Source: Phaseolus vulgaris (lineage: Eukaryota; Streptophyta; Magnoliopsida; Fabales; Fabaceae). Taken from it: 64,000 nucleotides of DNA. This document shows positions 12,998-23,202 of this stretch, piece by piece (position 1 is the first letter of the stretch; the number at the start of each line of letters is the position of its first letter). The stretch lies in contig NC_023756.2 of assembly GCF_000499845.2 (NCBI RefSeq), forward strand, positions 7,525,481 through 7,589,480. The letters run 5' to 3'. Below the pieces are notes generated by a model. That model was not told where the DNA came from. It saw only the letters and a list, made by a program, of their open reading frames with translations, and ran no database searches. The translations under genes and the position numbers were made by a program.

Positions 12998-13235
12998 TTA
13001 CCAACTCTAGTCCGTAGATAATATCCATAAACTTAGTTCGTAGATAATATCTACTAACTTTAGTTAGTAGGTAATACCACCAAATTCAGTGTGTAAGTAT
13101 TACCTGTTAATTGAGGTCCGTAGGTAATACCCACCAACTTGAGTCCATAGGTAATATGCATCAACTTGAGTCCATAGGTAATACACATCAACTTGATTTC
13201 GTAGATAATATCTACCAACTACAGTCCATGGATAA
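12998..13235. repeat. Minisatellite, unit about 31 bp, 7-8 copies
   Basis: A degenerate unit of the form CCAACTTGAGTCCATAGGTAATA is repeated about every 30-32 bp. Good units start near 13000, 13128, 13159 and 13190. Variants read GTCCGTAGATAATA and TTCGTAGATAATA. Related TGGATAAT/GGTAATG words continue sporadically to about 13740. Confidence 0.75.
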
Positions 13236-14300
13236 ATCCATAAGTAATCTTGCATATCTTTCTTTAATTTTTTTTCATTATTTTTTTTTTCTTTTCTTAT
13301 TGTTTACGATTATTACTTATAATTATTATTTATGATTATTATTTATGAATATTAGTTATGATTATTATTTATAATTATTCATATTATAATAATATTTTTA
13401 ATATTACATATATAATTATTATAATTAGTATTATTCATATTATTAAAATATTAGAATTATTTATATTCTTAATATCATTAATATTGTCAATACTAATAAT
13501 ATTGTTAATATTATTAATGAAAATATTTATATTAAAAATATTATTGAATATACTTATGGATATAGATTTGTGGATACTGTAAAATTTACTTACAGATAAA
13601 GATTATAAAGATTTGTGGATAATAATCTATAGGTAATGCTGAATTTACCTATATATCTATGAAAAATATTTCATACATAATGCTAAATTTACTTACTGAT
13701 ACAAATCCATGGATAATATCGGTAGATAATCCATAAATGTAGAAACCAAAAAGGTAATTATACTCATTTTTAAAATAACTTCTAATTTATCTTTTCTAGG
13801 AACATCTTTTTCAAAATTCATAAAATATATTGTAAAAAACGTTTTTCAAGAATAGAATTTCTGGAAGATTTTCGAAATAAACTTTTCAAAACGTATTACA
13901 TACGTTCTGGAATGTGTTTTTCGAAAAAAAATAAAAATCCAAGAGTATATTTAAAAAATAACCTTTCCAGAATGAGGACAAATCTAGACGTTAATGTTGA
14001 GATGAAGGAAGAAAAGACCCTTTTTCATGTTGAAGAGGTGGTGCCAGTCTTGCTACTTGATGGAGGCCTATAAGTTATAACATGTTTTGGTACATTTAAA
14101 CATAATCATGTTAGCCTCCTTATTACTCTGGTGCGCATTGTAGTCTTTGAGCATGACTTGAACCATATTAAGAGTGACAAACTATGAGTTAGGTGCAATG
14201 ACAAGAATAAACATAAGAGAAAAGGCTATACGTTACTAAATCAGAAGATATAACTCAGTTTTTGTTTGTGTATCTGCTACAGTTTTTACCAGCAACATCA
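13236..14300. other. Low-complexity AT block, then unassigned DNA
   Basis: From 13260 to 13580 the sequence is almost pure A and T with TTATTATTT runs; frames that appear open here are composition artefacts rich in I, Y and L. From 13740 to 14300 the composition is more ordinary, but no protein is recognised. Confidence 0.55.
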
Positions 14301-14689
14301 CACTACAAGAAAATCATGAAATCGAAATTCATTTTTAGAGACCATAATAATAATAATTAGTTGTAATAGTAACTAAATTAGAAACCATTTTAGAAACTAA
14401 AAAATAATTTGGTTTCTAAATTAGTTTCTATTATTGTTAAATAGTTTTTAAATTAGTATCTAATTAACAACCATGGTTTTAACTACCGATTATTTAGTTT
14501 CTAAATTTGGTCTCTAAAACTTTGGTTGCTAATTAGATACTAATTTAAAAACTATTTAATAATAATAGAAACTAATTTAGAAACCAAGTTTTGTTTTAGT
14601 TTCTAAAATGATATCTAATTCAGTTACTATTGTAACTAATTATTTTAGTCTCTAAAAATTGGTTTCTATTTCATAATTTTCTTGTAGTG
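14301..14689. mobile_element. Complete CACTA-type miniature inverted-repeat element, 389 bp
   Basis: The left end is CACTACAAGAAAATCATGAA and the right end is TTCATAATTTTCTTGTAGTG, its near-perfect inverse. The trinucleotide TCA flanks both ends (14298-14300 and 14690-14692), the 3-bp target duplication expected of CACTA (En/Spm) insertions. Almost the whole interior is also inverted-repeated around about 14490, so a transcript could fold into one long hairpin. No transposase is encoded, so it depends on an autonomous element. Related copies lie at about 15322, 16728, 34605, 37700, 39997 and 51048. Confidence 0.9.
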
Positions 14690-14692
14690 TCA

Positions 14693-16727
14693 GTTTTAGT
14701 GTTTGTCTCAAACTTGAAGATGTTCTTCATTTTCCCATTACCCTTCAAGTTTAAGTTGTTGAGCATAAGGTACCTTGAGCTTTGCTCGAAGACAAGGAAT
14801 GAGTGGAACATCTACCAGCTTCTAAGAAGGAATATGATTCTTAACAACCTAGGAGGTGCTAAACCCCCGACAAATTTCTCTGTGTGGTCGTTAGGTCAAA
14901 GATATAGTTAAGTGTTATTAGCTTTCAAAACCCTAACCAATCTATCCAAGACCACACAATACAATATCTTAATAGGTTTAGGGTTTAGGTATACCAATCA
15001 TAAACATATTTCATAACTCTTTTAAATATTCTGGCACAAACCTTTTTCACAATACATATCAATCATCTTTATCACAAACTTATTTCACATGAGACTTTCA
15101 AATAATTTTCAAACATTAAAAAAAATATCCATCCATATTATTATTACTATAATTTCACATTTTTTTATTATTGTAAACGATATCACTTTCAATTGTTTAA
15201 TAAAGAAAACTTGCAGGATAACAGTAACTCTCAAATAGTAAATATAACAATAATTTTCATATGTGTGTAACTAAATACAAGGAAAAGTATAAAGATTTCA
15301 CATTTTCTATGAAAATTATTAAAAACTCATTAAATAAGAATTAATTTTAAAAATAAAATATAATTAGTTACAATATTAACTAAATTAAGTATTATTTTTA
15401 TAAATTAAAAGATTGATATATAAAGTAGTTTCTATTATTAATAAATAAAAAAATATAATATTTCTTTTGTAAGCTTGGAATATTATATTTCTTTTGTAAG
15501 TTTCGGTGATGAACTTCTTGGATCTTAAAATAAATTCTACTGTGAGATATTCAAAATTGTGTATAAAAGATTGTATTTGTTTACGAGAAGAGAAGCAAGT
15601 TGCAAATAAGAAAATATTTCAAGAATATATTATATAAAGATTAACTTGAATTTGTGTTGCTCACATTGCACATCGAGTTTTTGTTGTTGTAAGCTTTCTA
15701 CTCTTTATCATCTTTTGAACATTTACAAAAGTCTTTTTTTTTTTTGCAAAAAAATAAAAAATTAAAAGTAATTTTTAAGATCTATTCAATCATAAACTTT
15801 CTTTTTTAAATGTTTAACAGTAGGCAAAGCTCTTGATTAAGTGTTTTTCAAACATCTCAAATCTTTAGCACTCAATTTCAAATTCTGTTCTTTATAGAGT
15901 AATCTTTGAACAGTTTGTACTGATAGTTTTACCAAACTAATATACTAAAACTACTTACAACAAAAGTGTATGAATATAGCCAACTGAAGTTTAATTTTAA
16001 TAAACTAAAATGTATTAGTTCGCAAATCCAATAAATACCTAATTAGAAATAATTTAACCTATTTTAAAGAGTTTAAAACATTTTCAAGACATTTAAATCA
16101 AAACCAATCAAGATCAAAAACCTTGTAATAAACTTTCTTAAACCCTAATTAAATATAAAATTATAACTCAAAAATACTATAAACTACACCAAATCAACCT
16201 AGCAACACATCATTCTTCAATTTCATTTGATTGGCAATCATTATCGAGAGATCTAGAATTACACCGTATTTCACAATGATCTTTGTCAAATTTTGTATAG
16301 TTTAGGATGTGCAATGTTTCTTATTCAGTTAATGAAGTTTGTGGAGAGTTGGAGTAGTAAGTAAAATTTTGAAACATAGGAACAATGTCATATTTAACAG
16401 GAACATGACTGATGAATCTGAATTGTTTGCACTGGTTTAAGTAAAAGTTTGGTCATGGATTACTTCCAAATCATGTTTTGTTTCGTTCTCTTACTCTAAC
16501 TGATGTTTGGACCCTTTGACGTGTATGAGCTTAGTTTCTTTATGTTGTACCTTGCGGGTTTCTACTTTTGTTGGGTTTTGACAAGAGAGTTGTTCTGTTG
16601 GCTGCTGGTGGTGTTTTTGGCCATTAGGGGAGATTAATACGCACATTTTGTATAAGGGTTGGATCACCCCTAAAGTGATTTATATTTATTGATTCTTTAT
16701 TGCTGATTAAAAGAATTAGAAAATCAT
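14693..16727. other. Intergenic, no gene seen
   Basis: Apart from the small element fragment at 15322 I see only AT-rich DNA. About 14700-14930 and 16440-16680 are less AT-rich, but neither gives a recognisable protein. Confidence 0.5.
15322..15450. mobile_element. Fragment of the CACTA-type miniature element
   Basis: The left-arm words (AATTAGTTACAATATTAACTAAATTA, broken by substitutions, then TAGTTTCTATTATTAATAAA) match the intact copy at 14301. There are no terminal repeats and no right arm, so this is an old fragment. Confidence 0.5.
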
Positions 16728-17085
16728 TAAATAGAAACTTTATATAGACAAAAAATAATTAGTTTGTATATTGACTAAATTAGATACTATTTTAGAGACT
16801 AAAAAAATAATTGATATCTAAATTAATTTATATTATTTATAAATAGTTTCTAAATTGATATCTACTTAGTTACTAATGTTTTAACTATCAATTATTTAGA
16901 TTCTAAAGTTGGTAGCTAAAATCTTAATAATTAATTAAATACTAATTTCAAAATTATTTATCAATAATAAAAATTAATTTAGATATTAATAATTTTTTTA
17001 GTCTTTAAAATTGTATTTAATTTATTGAATATAATAATTATTTATTTTTAATTTCTAAAATTAATTTTTATTTAATAATATTTAG
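16728..17085. mobile_element. Decayed CACTA-type miniature element
   Basis: The interior follows the element at 14301 along both arms (TTGACTAAATTAGATACTATT on the left, CTTTAAAATTG and AATTTCTAAAATTA on the right), with its centre near 16890. Both CACTACAAG termini are lost and many substitutions are present, so this is an old copy. Confidence 0.6.
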
Positions 17086-17225
17086 TATTATAACAAGTAG
17101 TTACTTTTAGTGGAACTTCTAAAACCTCTACAACTAAAATTTGCTGAATCTACCTGGATAATGATTTCGCAATAGTAATGCACACAATAATTTGCTTTAA
17201 AATAATAGTAATAAGAAATAAAAAC

Positions 17226-17488
17226 TTAAATGAATATACGAGAAAACACTTTCCTAGGAAGTAGAAACAGTGGTATTATTTTCTTGAGGTTGAGTTTTTT
17301 TGCATAAAAAAAAACAACGAGAAAGCGTTTAATAAAATCATAAACAAATGTTTCGTGACACCATTGTCGCCGTACCTCACGGATTCGGCGTTGCAGAGAG
17401 ATTTGTTCTCGGTAGTTGTCGCCATTGAATTGTTCGCTTGCGATCGTGACGAACATGCTATTATTATATGAGGAAAACCAAATAACAT
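17226..17488 (-). pseudogene. Unidentified short coding-like relic
   Basis: Between about 17340 and 17460 there is an isolated patch of higher GC with CG dinucleotides in an AT-rich setting. On the minus strand two overlapping frames are open; one contains MATTTENKSLCNAESVRYGD. I do not recognise the protein. It may be the 5' end of a lost gene or a captured fragment. I see no intact gene structure. Confidence 0.25.
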
Positions 17489-17698
17489 GGCATTATTATT
17501 TTAATAAAAAATATGTTGAATCATTGCATTCAGCACTAGAATTTTATATATCTATTTCAACTTACACTTGCTATAAACAAATACTATAATGTGATACTGA
17601 AAAATATACTTCTTAATTAGAGACTAAATGTTTTGGCATAAAATGATAATATATAAATTCTTATGACTTAATTAAGTCCTTTAATTTTAAAATTAGAA

Positions 17699-17835
17699 AA
17701 TTTTCCAACAACCCCAAAACACCTGCCAGGTCATCATCACCTGTGATGTACCATCTGGGGCATGAACTTTGATTCCCCTAGCTTTAACACACTCAGCCCC
17801 TTCTTCAATTTCCCTCTTTCCTACTTTAGGTTAAG
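17699..17835 (-). pseudogene. Unidentified exon-like remnant
   Basis: Read on the minus strand, this interval is open without a stop for about 40 codons and contains EGAECVKARGIKVHAPDGTS followed by QVMMTWQV. Composition and codon use look more like coding sequence than the flanks. The family is not recognised. No ATG or clear splice sites frame it, so I take it as a gene fragment. Confidence 0.3.
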
Positions 17836-20136
17836 TTACATTTTCACTCTTGCTTACAAATTGATTAAACATGTTGTTAAGGCCAAAATTCAGCATCTCA
17901 AAGTTTTAATTAGTGTTTCAAATAACTAAGTATAAAATATTGTCACACTTCGTCCGTAAGATGATAGTGTTATAAAAACAACAAATCATGTAAGACGTAG
18001 GCATTTCGTCTCTTCCCAAAGTTTGATAAAGTGCACATAAGAATAGATGGAATGCACACCAAACTTCGGAAAATACACATAGATTAAGCAAATCTCGTAC
18101 CTAAAATAAACATTCATGTGTTTAATCTATGTTTGCAAGGAATGTCCATCTACTAAAGAGATTTATTCGAAATTAAATATCGAAGATATCTCGAGACGTG
18201 ATCTAAAGTTATTTGCTTCATCAACTTCATGACACGAGGAGATTTTCAACACTGAACCCGTTATCTGTCCTGTATAGAATGCACATCAATCATGAATTTG
18301 TGCAAAAGGCTATACTAGCTTGGAAGATAAGTGTTATTAGTTATCAAGGGCCTTGTGAAAGGAAAGGAGTAAAGATTGAGGTTGCTTTAAATGCGACAAT
18401 AATGTTAAGGTTCATCAGATGCAAAATAGACATACATAAAAGCGAAAGATGCTCAACAACTATAAAGGATCACCTAATGACTACCTTCTTCAAGAGTCTA
18501 AAAAAAGGATTTCATCCAGAAGGAGAATAAATAGAGAAGATGATATGTAATACCAAAAGGATGCTCAAACAAAGAGCATCCCTATAAGAAAATAGAACAA
18601 AGGTTGCATTGTACCAAAATACAAATGATAGAGCACACCTTATAACTTCACAGAAGGATCCTCAAGCTTAATGGAAATTAAAGTACAATCTAAAGAAACC
18701 TTCTGGAGAACAATTAAAGTGTTTATCCAACTAACTAGGAGAGTCAACCCAACTATTTTATACACTGAAAAGACGCCACCCTTCTTAGAGAGAAAGTTTA
18801 TTTGAACTAGGAAAAAAAGCCTAAACATTGTATTTTTCGTCATACAAAATTTGTTAAGTAAATAGACAATATAGTAACAACTAGACGGTTTATCACCCAG
18901 TAATCAATCTCATATGAGAGTCTATATGCTTTATTATAAAAAAACACAATAAGATGTTTTATGATATAACAAGGCTCATTCATATTCAGTCTAAGATTAG
19001 GAAAAAACATTAGAGAAGATGAACAAGACTCACTAGATGATCTCACAATGAATAGATCCATTAGAAAGTCTAGTAAAGGCATAGTAGACGATCTAGTCTT
19101 CATTTAGTGTTAATAAAGTCGTAAAGTGTCTATATGATTTAAAGAGAATCATTTGGAACAAGGAACGTTGTCCAAGTAAAAGCTTCAAATAGGAAAAGAC
19201 CCATTAGTCTGTTTCACAGGAATGGATCAGACAATCTCGATAAAAAGGTCTTGTTAGATGATCTTAAAGAACTGAGTCAGATGATATCAAAGAACTGAGT
19301 CAAATGATATCAAAGAACCGTGTCAGGCAATCTTAGTGCATGGATACATCAGAATATCTCGCCAGTGGTCCCTTTGGATATCACAAGGCAGACGATCTCA
19401 AAGCATGTGCTTATGAGCAGGCTAGACGATCACTGGAGATTTCACACATAAGACGATCTTATTATCTTATACCCGTTAGATGGTTTACCATGATAGAGAA
19501 ATGTCCATACTAAACTCTTACATTATTTGATATTCTTAAATAAAAGAAAACATTATTTTCAAATAAGATTAATGGCTAAATTATTTTGGAAAGTTTTCGT
19601 ATTTATGAACGTAACACGGAGAAATATGAAAATCTCAAATACCATGTGCTTTAATTTGTGAATGAAAAACATTTTCCATATTGATCATAAATATTTTTGA
19701 ATATACTTGTGCATTCACTATGAAGTTTAAGGTTGTATTAGAAAGATTTTATACGAACATTGCATTAACTGAAAACCTTTGAAAAACAGAGTATGAGCAT
19801 TTTCTATATAAAAGAGTTTTTCACAATATATTTAGTGAAAAACATATCTAGGATAAATTGAGATTATGCTTTAACGTTTAAATATTGTGTTAACTCAGAA
19901 AGTATTTGAAAAACATTTATAGTGAAAAATATGAGAATAGAAGGTCTCGATAATTCAAGGATATTATAAGAGATATTTTTGCAATGATACTCATGATTTA
20001 TTCTGTTAAATATAATGTGCACTGATACTAATAATGTTCCCAGAAATTCTCAACGGAACCTAAAGACACATATAGAGCTTAAAGTAAAAATTTCCTTATT
20101 AAGCGTCAGGAAAGAGATGAAGTTGATGAGCGAGTA
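17836..20136. other. Intergenic, possibly retroelement-derived; degenerate GAYGATCT repeats
   Basis: A plus-strand frame at 18213-18530 is open for 105 codons but resembles nothing I know. Between about 19030 and 19470 the word GACGATCT or a close variant (GATGATCTT, GATGATATC, GACAATCTC) recurs roughly ten times, often beside AAAGAACTGAGTCA. This could be the spacer region of a degraded retrotransposon. There is no firm evidence of a gene. Confidence 0.35.
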
Positions 20137-20611
20137 ATAAGTGTCATATTTCAGTAATATTTAATACTAAAAGACAAACACTTATGGATGTTTATTCATA
20201 AAATGGTTATAATTTAACCCCTAATTTATGAAGTTAATCCTTTTTACATATTTTGTGATTATAATATCAAATTTGTGTTAATTTCAATATTATATAGGAA
20301 AATAGAGATAAAAGGGCTAAAGGAAAATGAACAGGTTAGAAACAAGATGAAAAGACAAAGTTGGAATATTGAAAACTAGTCAAAACTCACTCAAACTCGT
20401 TCAAGACTCGCCAAAGGCTCACTTAAATGAGTTTGAAAGCAAAGTTTTTAATTTATTCTCGTGAAACTTGAGTGAGCAATATCTCGCTTGAGCGAGTTTG
20501 GCAACAAAGATTGGTTTTCATTCTCAAGAGGAACTTGCCCTAGACTCACCCAGCCGAGTTCAATCCAGTGAAGTTGGATTTTTTCTCGTCAAACTCGCCT
20601 AGGTAAGAAGT
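20137..20611 (+). mobile_element. LTR-related fragment sharing its start with 11567
   Basis: TGTCATATTTCAGTAATATT and the next 150 bp match the start of the putative LTR at 11567. The continuation differs: about 20400-20610 is full of CTCGCTTGAGCGAG-like words (GACTCGCC, AACTCGCCTAGG). It ends where the reverse Copia LTR begins. The borders are uncertain. Confidence 0.4.
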
Positions 20612-21605
20612 TGTTGGGTTAAGTAGTGTCTAAGTTCAAGAGGGGGTGAATTGAACTTATAAAATTTTCGCAAAGAATATTGTTGTTAGAAATCCTGACA
20701 CAAAAGAACAGATTGATTCAGAGTAAAATAGATTTATTTTACTGATTTCATAAGCACTCCCAGAAATTAAACAAATTGGTTTTAGAATTAATGGATTTAT
20801 TTTCAGACTTTACAAAACTGAACACACATTAGATTAAAAAGAACAATCCAATTGAGAGATATTCAGTGCAGAAATAGATTTTGACAGGCAACCTTCAGGA
20901 ACTTTTAAAACCAGTTTCAAAGACTAAAGAATTTTGAACAAGATTGCTTAATTGAATTTTAAACACTAGTATTACTTAGTCAGCAATTGTAGACTAAAAG
21001 AATTTTAAGCAGGATACTTCCTTTTTTAGGAAACTGTATATGATTTAACTCAACAACTGTTAAGAAACAACAGATTCAATTTTCAAACAACAGATTTATT
21101 TCATAACAGATTATCAAATTCCAGATTTAAAGAAGAGATCAAAGAAGAAGAAAAGCACACACAGTTTTTATATTGGTTCACTCATGAATACAGATTTCAC
21201 AAAGAAAAAGCAATCTTTACAAACACTTCTTGGTTCTTGAACCCTCCAAGAACAAAGAACACAAGCTGAAAAACCCTATTTCAGCATCACCCTATCTTCT
21301 TGAAACCCTATCAAGAAGAACAATTACAAACATCTTTACAAAGAACAAAGATAGAAACAAAAGCACCTGAATTGCAGACACAAAAGTTCGGAACAGGACT
21401 CTCAGAGCTGCAACACTTTGATAGAACCTTGAACCTCTAACCAAGAGTCACCACCACAAGAACACTTACAGTTTTTTATAGAAACTTTCAAAAACTAAAA
21501 AGAATTTCAAACTATCAGTATGTGTAGATATTTATTCACAAGAGGTTACTGACCTATTTGTTCGTGCTCGTATTGATGATCCTACTAATGATCTTGTTGA
21601 TGATT
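20612..21605 (-). mobile_element. Reverse-oriented Copia LTR, about 1.0 kb
   Basis: Read on the minus strand, this stretch ends with a TTTGCGAAAATTTTATAAG block, then CAATTCACCCCCTCTTG and TTAACCCAACA. That is the same end structure as the forward LTR at 23363-24421 (TTTGCGAAAATCTTTTATAA, CAATTCAACCCCCCCTCTTG, ATATTCTAACA). The promoter-proximal words GAACCAATATAAA also match. It is therefore a member of the same Copia (SIRE/Maximus-like) LTR group in the opposite orientation. The far border near 21605 is approximate. Confidence 0.6.
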
Positions 21606-22789
21606 AAGCTGATTATTTGTTAATGATCTATTGATTATCCTATTGATAATGTTGTTGATTGATAAAGGTTAGATGGTTGTAAAATTCATAGCAAAATAAG
21701 TATGCATAATGAGTAAAATATATGGAAAACCCATATGAAAAACATGAAATTTCCCATAAAGCAAAGCTTGAGTCAAGAATAAAAGGATAAGAAGAATATG
21801 AGGAATATGGCAGAAAAAGAGGAAAAATAGCAAACAAATAGAAGGATACAAAAATGACCAATCCTCTCAGTGCATGGAAAAAGGCTAGGGGAATTGACTT
21901 CAAAGAGCAAGTACTGAAAAACCTCCAAAATGTTGAGTGCCAAAAGCATGCACTAAGCATATTAAGATTAGAGAAGGATCTAAATTTACAGAGTTTTAGA
22001 AAGCTAAGCGAATCCAAAAGGGTTGCGTAAAAAAATACCTTTACAATGAAAAAAAGCTTGGATTTTCTTAGAAAGGGCTTGAAACTAACCTAAACCAAGA
22101 ATGAGAGTTTTCATATCCACTTAGGCTTGACATGAAGCAAATCCTAAGCTTAAAGAAGACTTCATAACTTAGAAAGGATTGTGCTAAGCTTGGCTTTGAG
22201 TGAATCCCTGCAAAACCAAAAAGACCTCTGAATCTGTCGAAGCCTAAAAGGGGGTTAAATCCAAAAAGTTTTTTTAAGGTAAAGAAAGTCAATCCATTGA
22301 GAAAAATGACTTTATGACGAGTGAATGTCGAATCTTCTTGAGCTCCTCGCTAAAATCTATAAATAAAGAGATCATGGAGGCTCAAAAGAGAGCCTAGAGG
22401 TTGAAACAAAGACAAATATTAAGGTAAAAGACCAGAGCGTAAATTGGTCAACAACATTCAGAGATCCATCTTTTTATTGTTCTTAGTTTATCATCCTTGT
22501 GCTTCATTGTAAGATTTACCTTGAGTTGTTAAACTTATCGTGTTGGGATTAGAAAACAATGTTATATTTCTTGAGTTATTGTTATTTATGAATGCATGTT
22601 TTCTTTGAAATTCAAGTTCTATTGGTTTGATAGTATACTTAATGATTAATGGTGAGAAACGACCATTGATGCACATGGAGCATGAATGAGGCTAGAAGAA
22701 GAGTTCATTTATCTAAACCCTATCATATGTCAATTGCCAAGAATGGAGTTGAGCATTTGGCTTGAATTGTTTCGTCTTAATGTAGAAAC
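21606..22789. other. Intergenic, unassigned
   Basis: Minus-strand frames at 21640-22017 and 22068-22292 are open but rich in F, L, S and Y and resemble no family I know. I see no promoter or splice structure. It may be further retroelement debris. Confidence 0.4.
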
Positions 22790-23175
22790 TGTTGGTTATT
22801 AATTCTGATTTTATTACCCTTAAACTATTTTACCGTTATTATTGCATTAATGATCAATTTACAGGGCTATTAGTATTCCTATTTTATATCTTCTAGTAAT
22901 TGTAATTTTATTATATATATTATTGAAGTAAATCAAAATGAATGATTTTATTACCCTTAAACTATTTTACCGTTATTATTGCATTAATGGTCAATTTACA
23001 GGGCTATTAGTATTCCTATTTTATATCTTCTAGTAATTGTAATTTTATTATATATATTATTGAAGTAAATCAAAATGAATGAATCAGTTCAGCAGTTTTG
23101 CAAAATTGTGCAATTACGTTCAATCTGTTTCTACAACCTTTTGTCTTCTATTATTTTCTTCAATTAGTTTCTACA
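22790..23175 (+). repeat. 5' LTR of the Copia element, with an internal duplication
   Basis: It begins TGTTGGTTATTAATTC and ends AGTTTCTACA, two bases before the primer-binding site. A 137-bp segment (22807-22943) is repeated directly at 22944-23080 with one difference seen by eye (GATCAAT versus GGTCAAT). The start is inferred from the TG rule; no second LTR is available for comparison. Confidence 0.6.
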
Positions 23176-23177
23176 AT

Positions 23178-23190
23178 TGGTATCAAGAGC
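23178..23190 (+). other. Primer-binding site (initiator Met-tRNA type)
   Basis: TGGTATCAAGAGC directly follows the 5' LTR. It is one inserted base away from the standard plant Copia site TGGTATCAGAGC, complementary to the 3' end of initiator tRNA-Met. Confidence 0.8.
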
Positions 23191-23202
23191 CATTCTGTTA
23201 TC

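Noticed and set aside
13358..13582. 74-codon frame rich in Ile, Leu and Tyr
   Set aside because: The underlying DNA is almost pure A/T simple sequence; the frame is a composition artefact.
18213..18530. 105-codon plus-strand frame
   Set aside because: No similarity recognised, no promoter or splice context, and it lies in retroelement-like intergenic DNA. Noted only inside the intergenic entry.
21640..22292. Minus-strand frames of 125 and 74 codons
   Set aside because: Skewed composition (F, L, S, Y), no recognised family, and adjacent to LTR debris.
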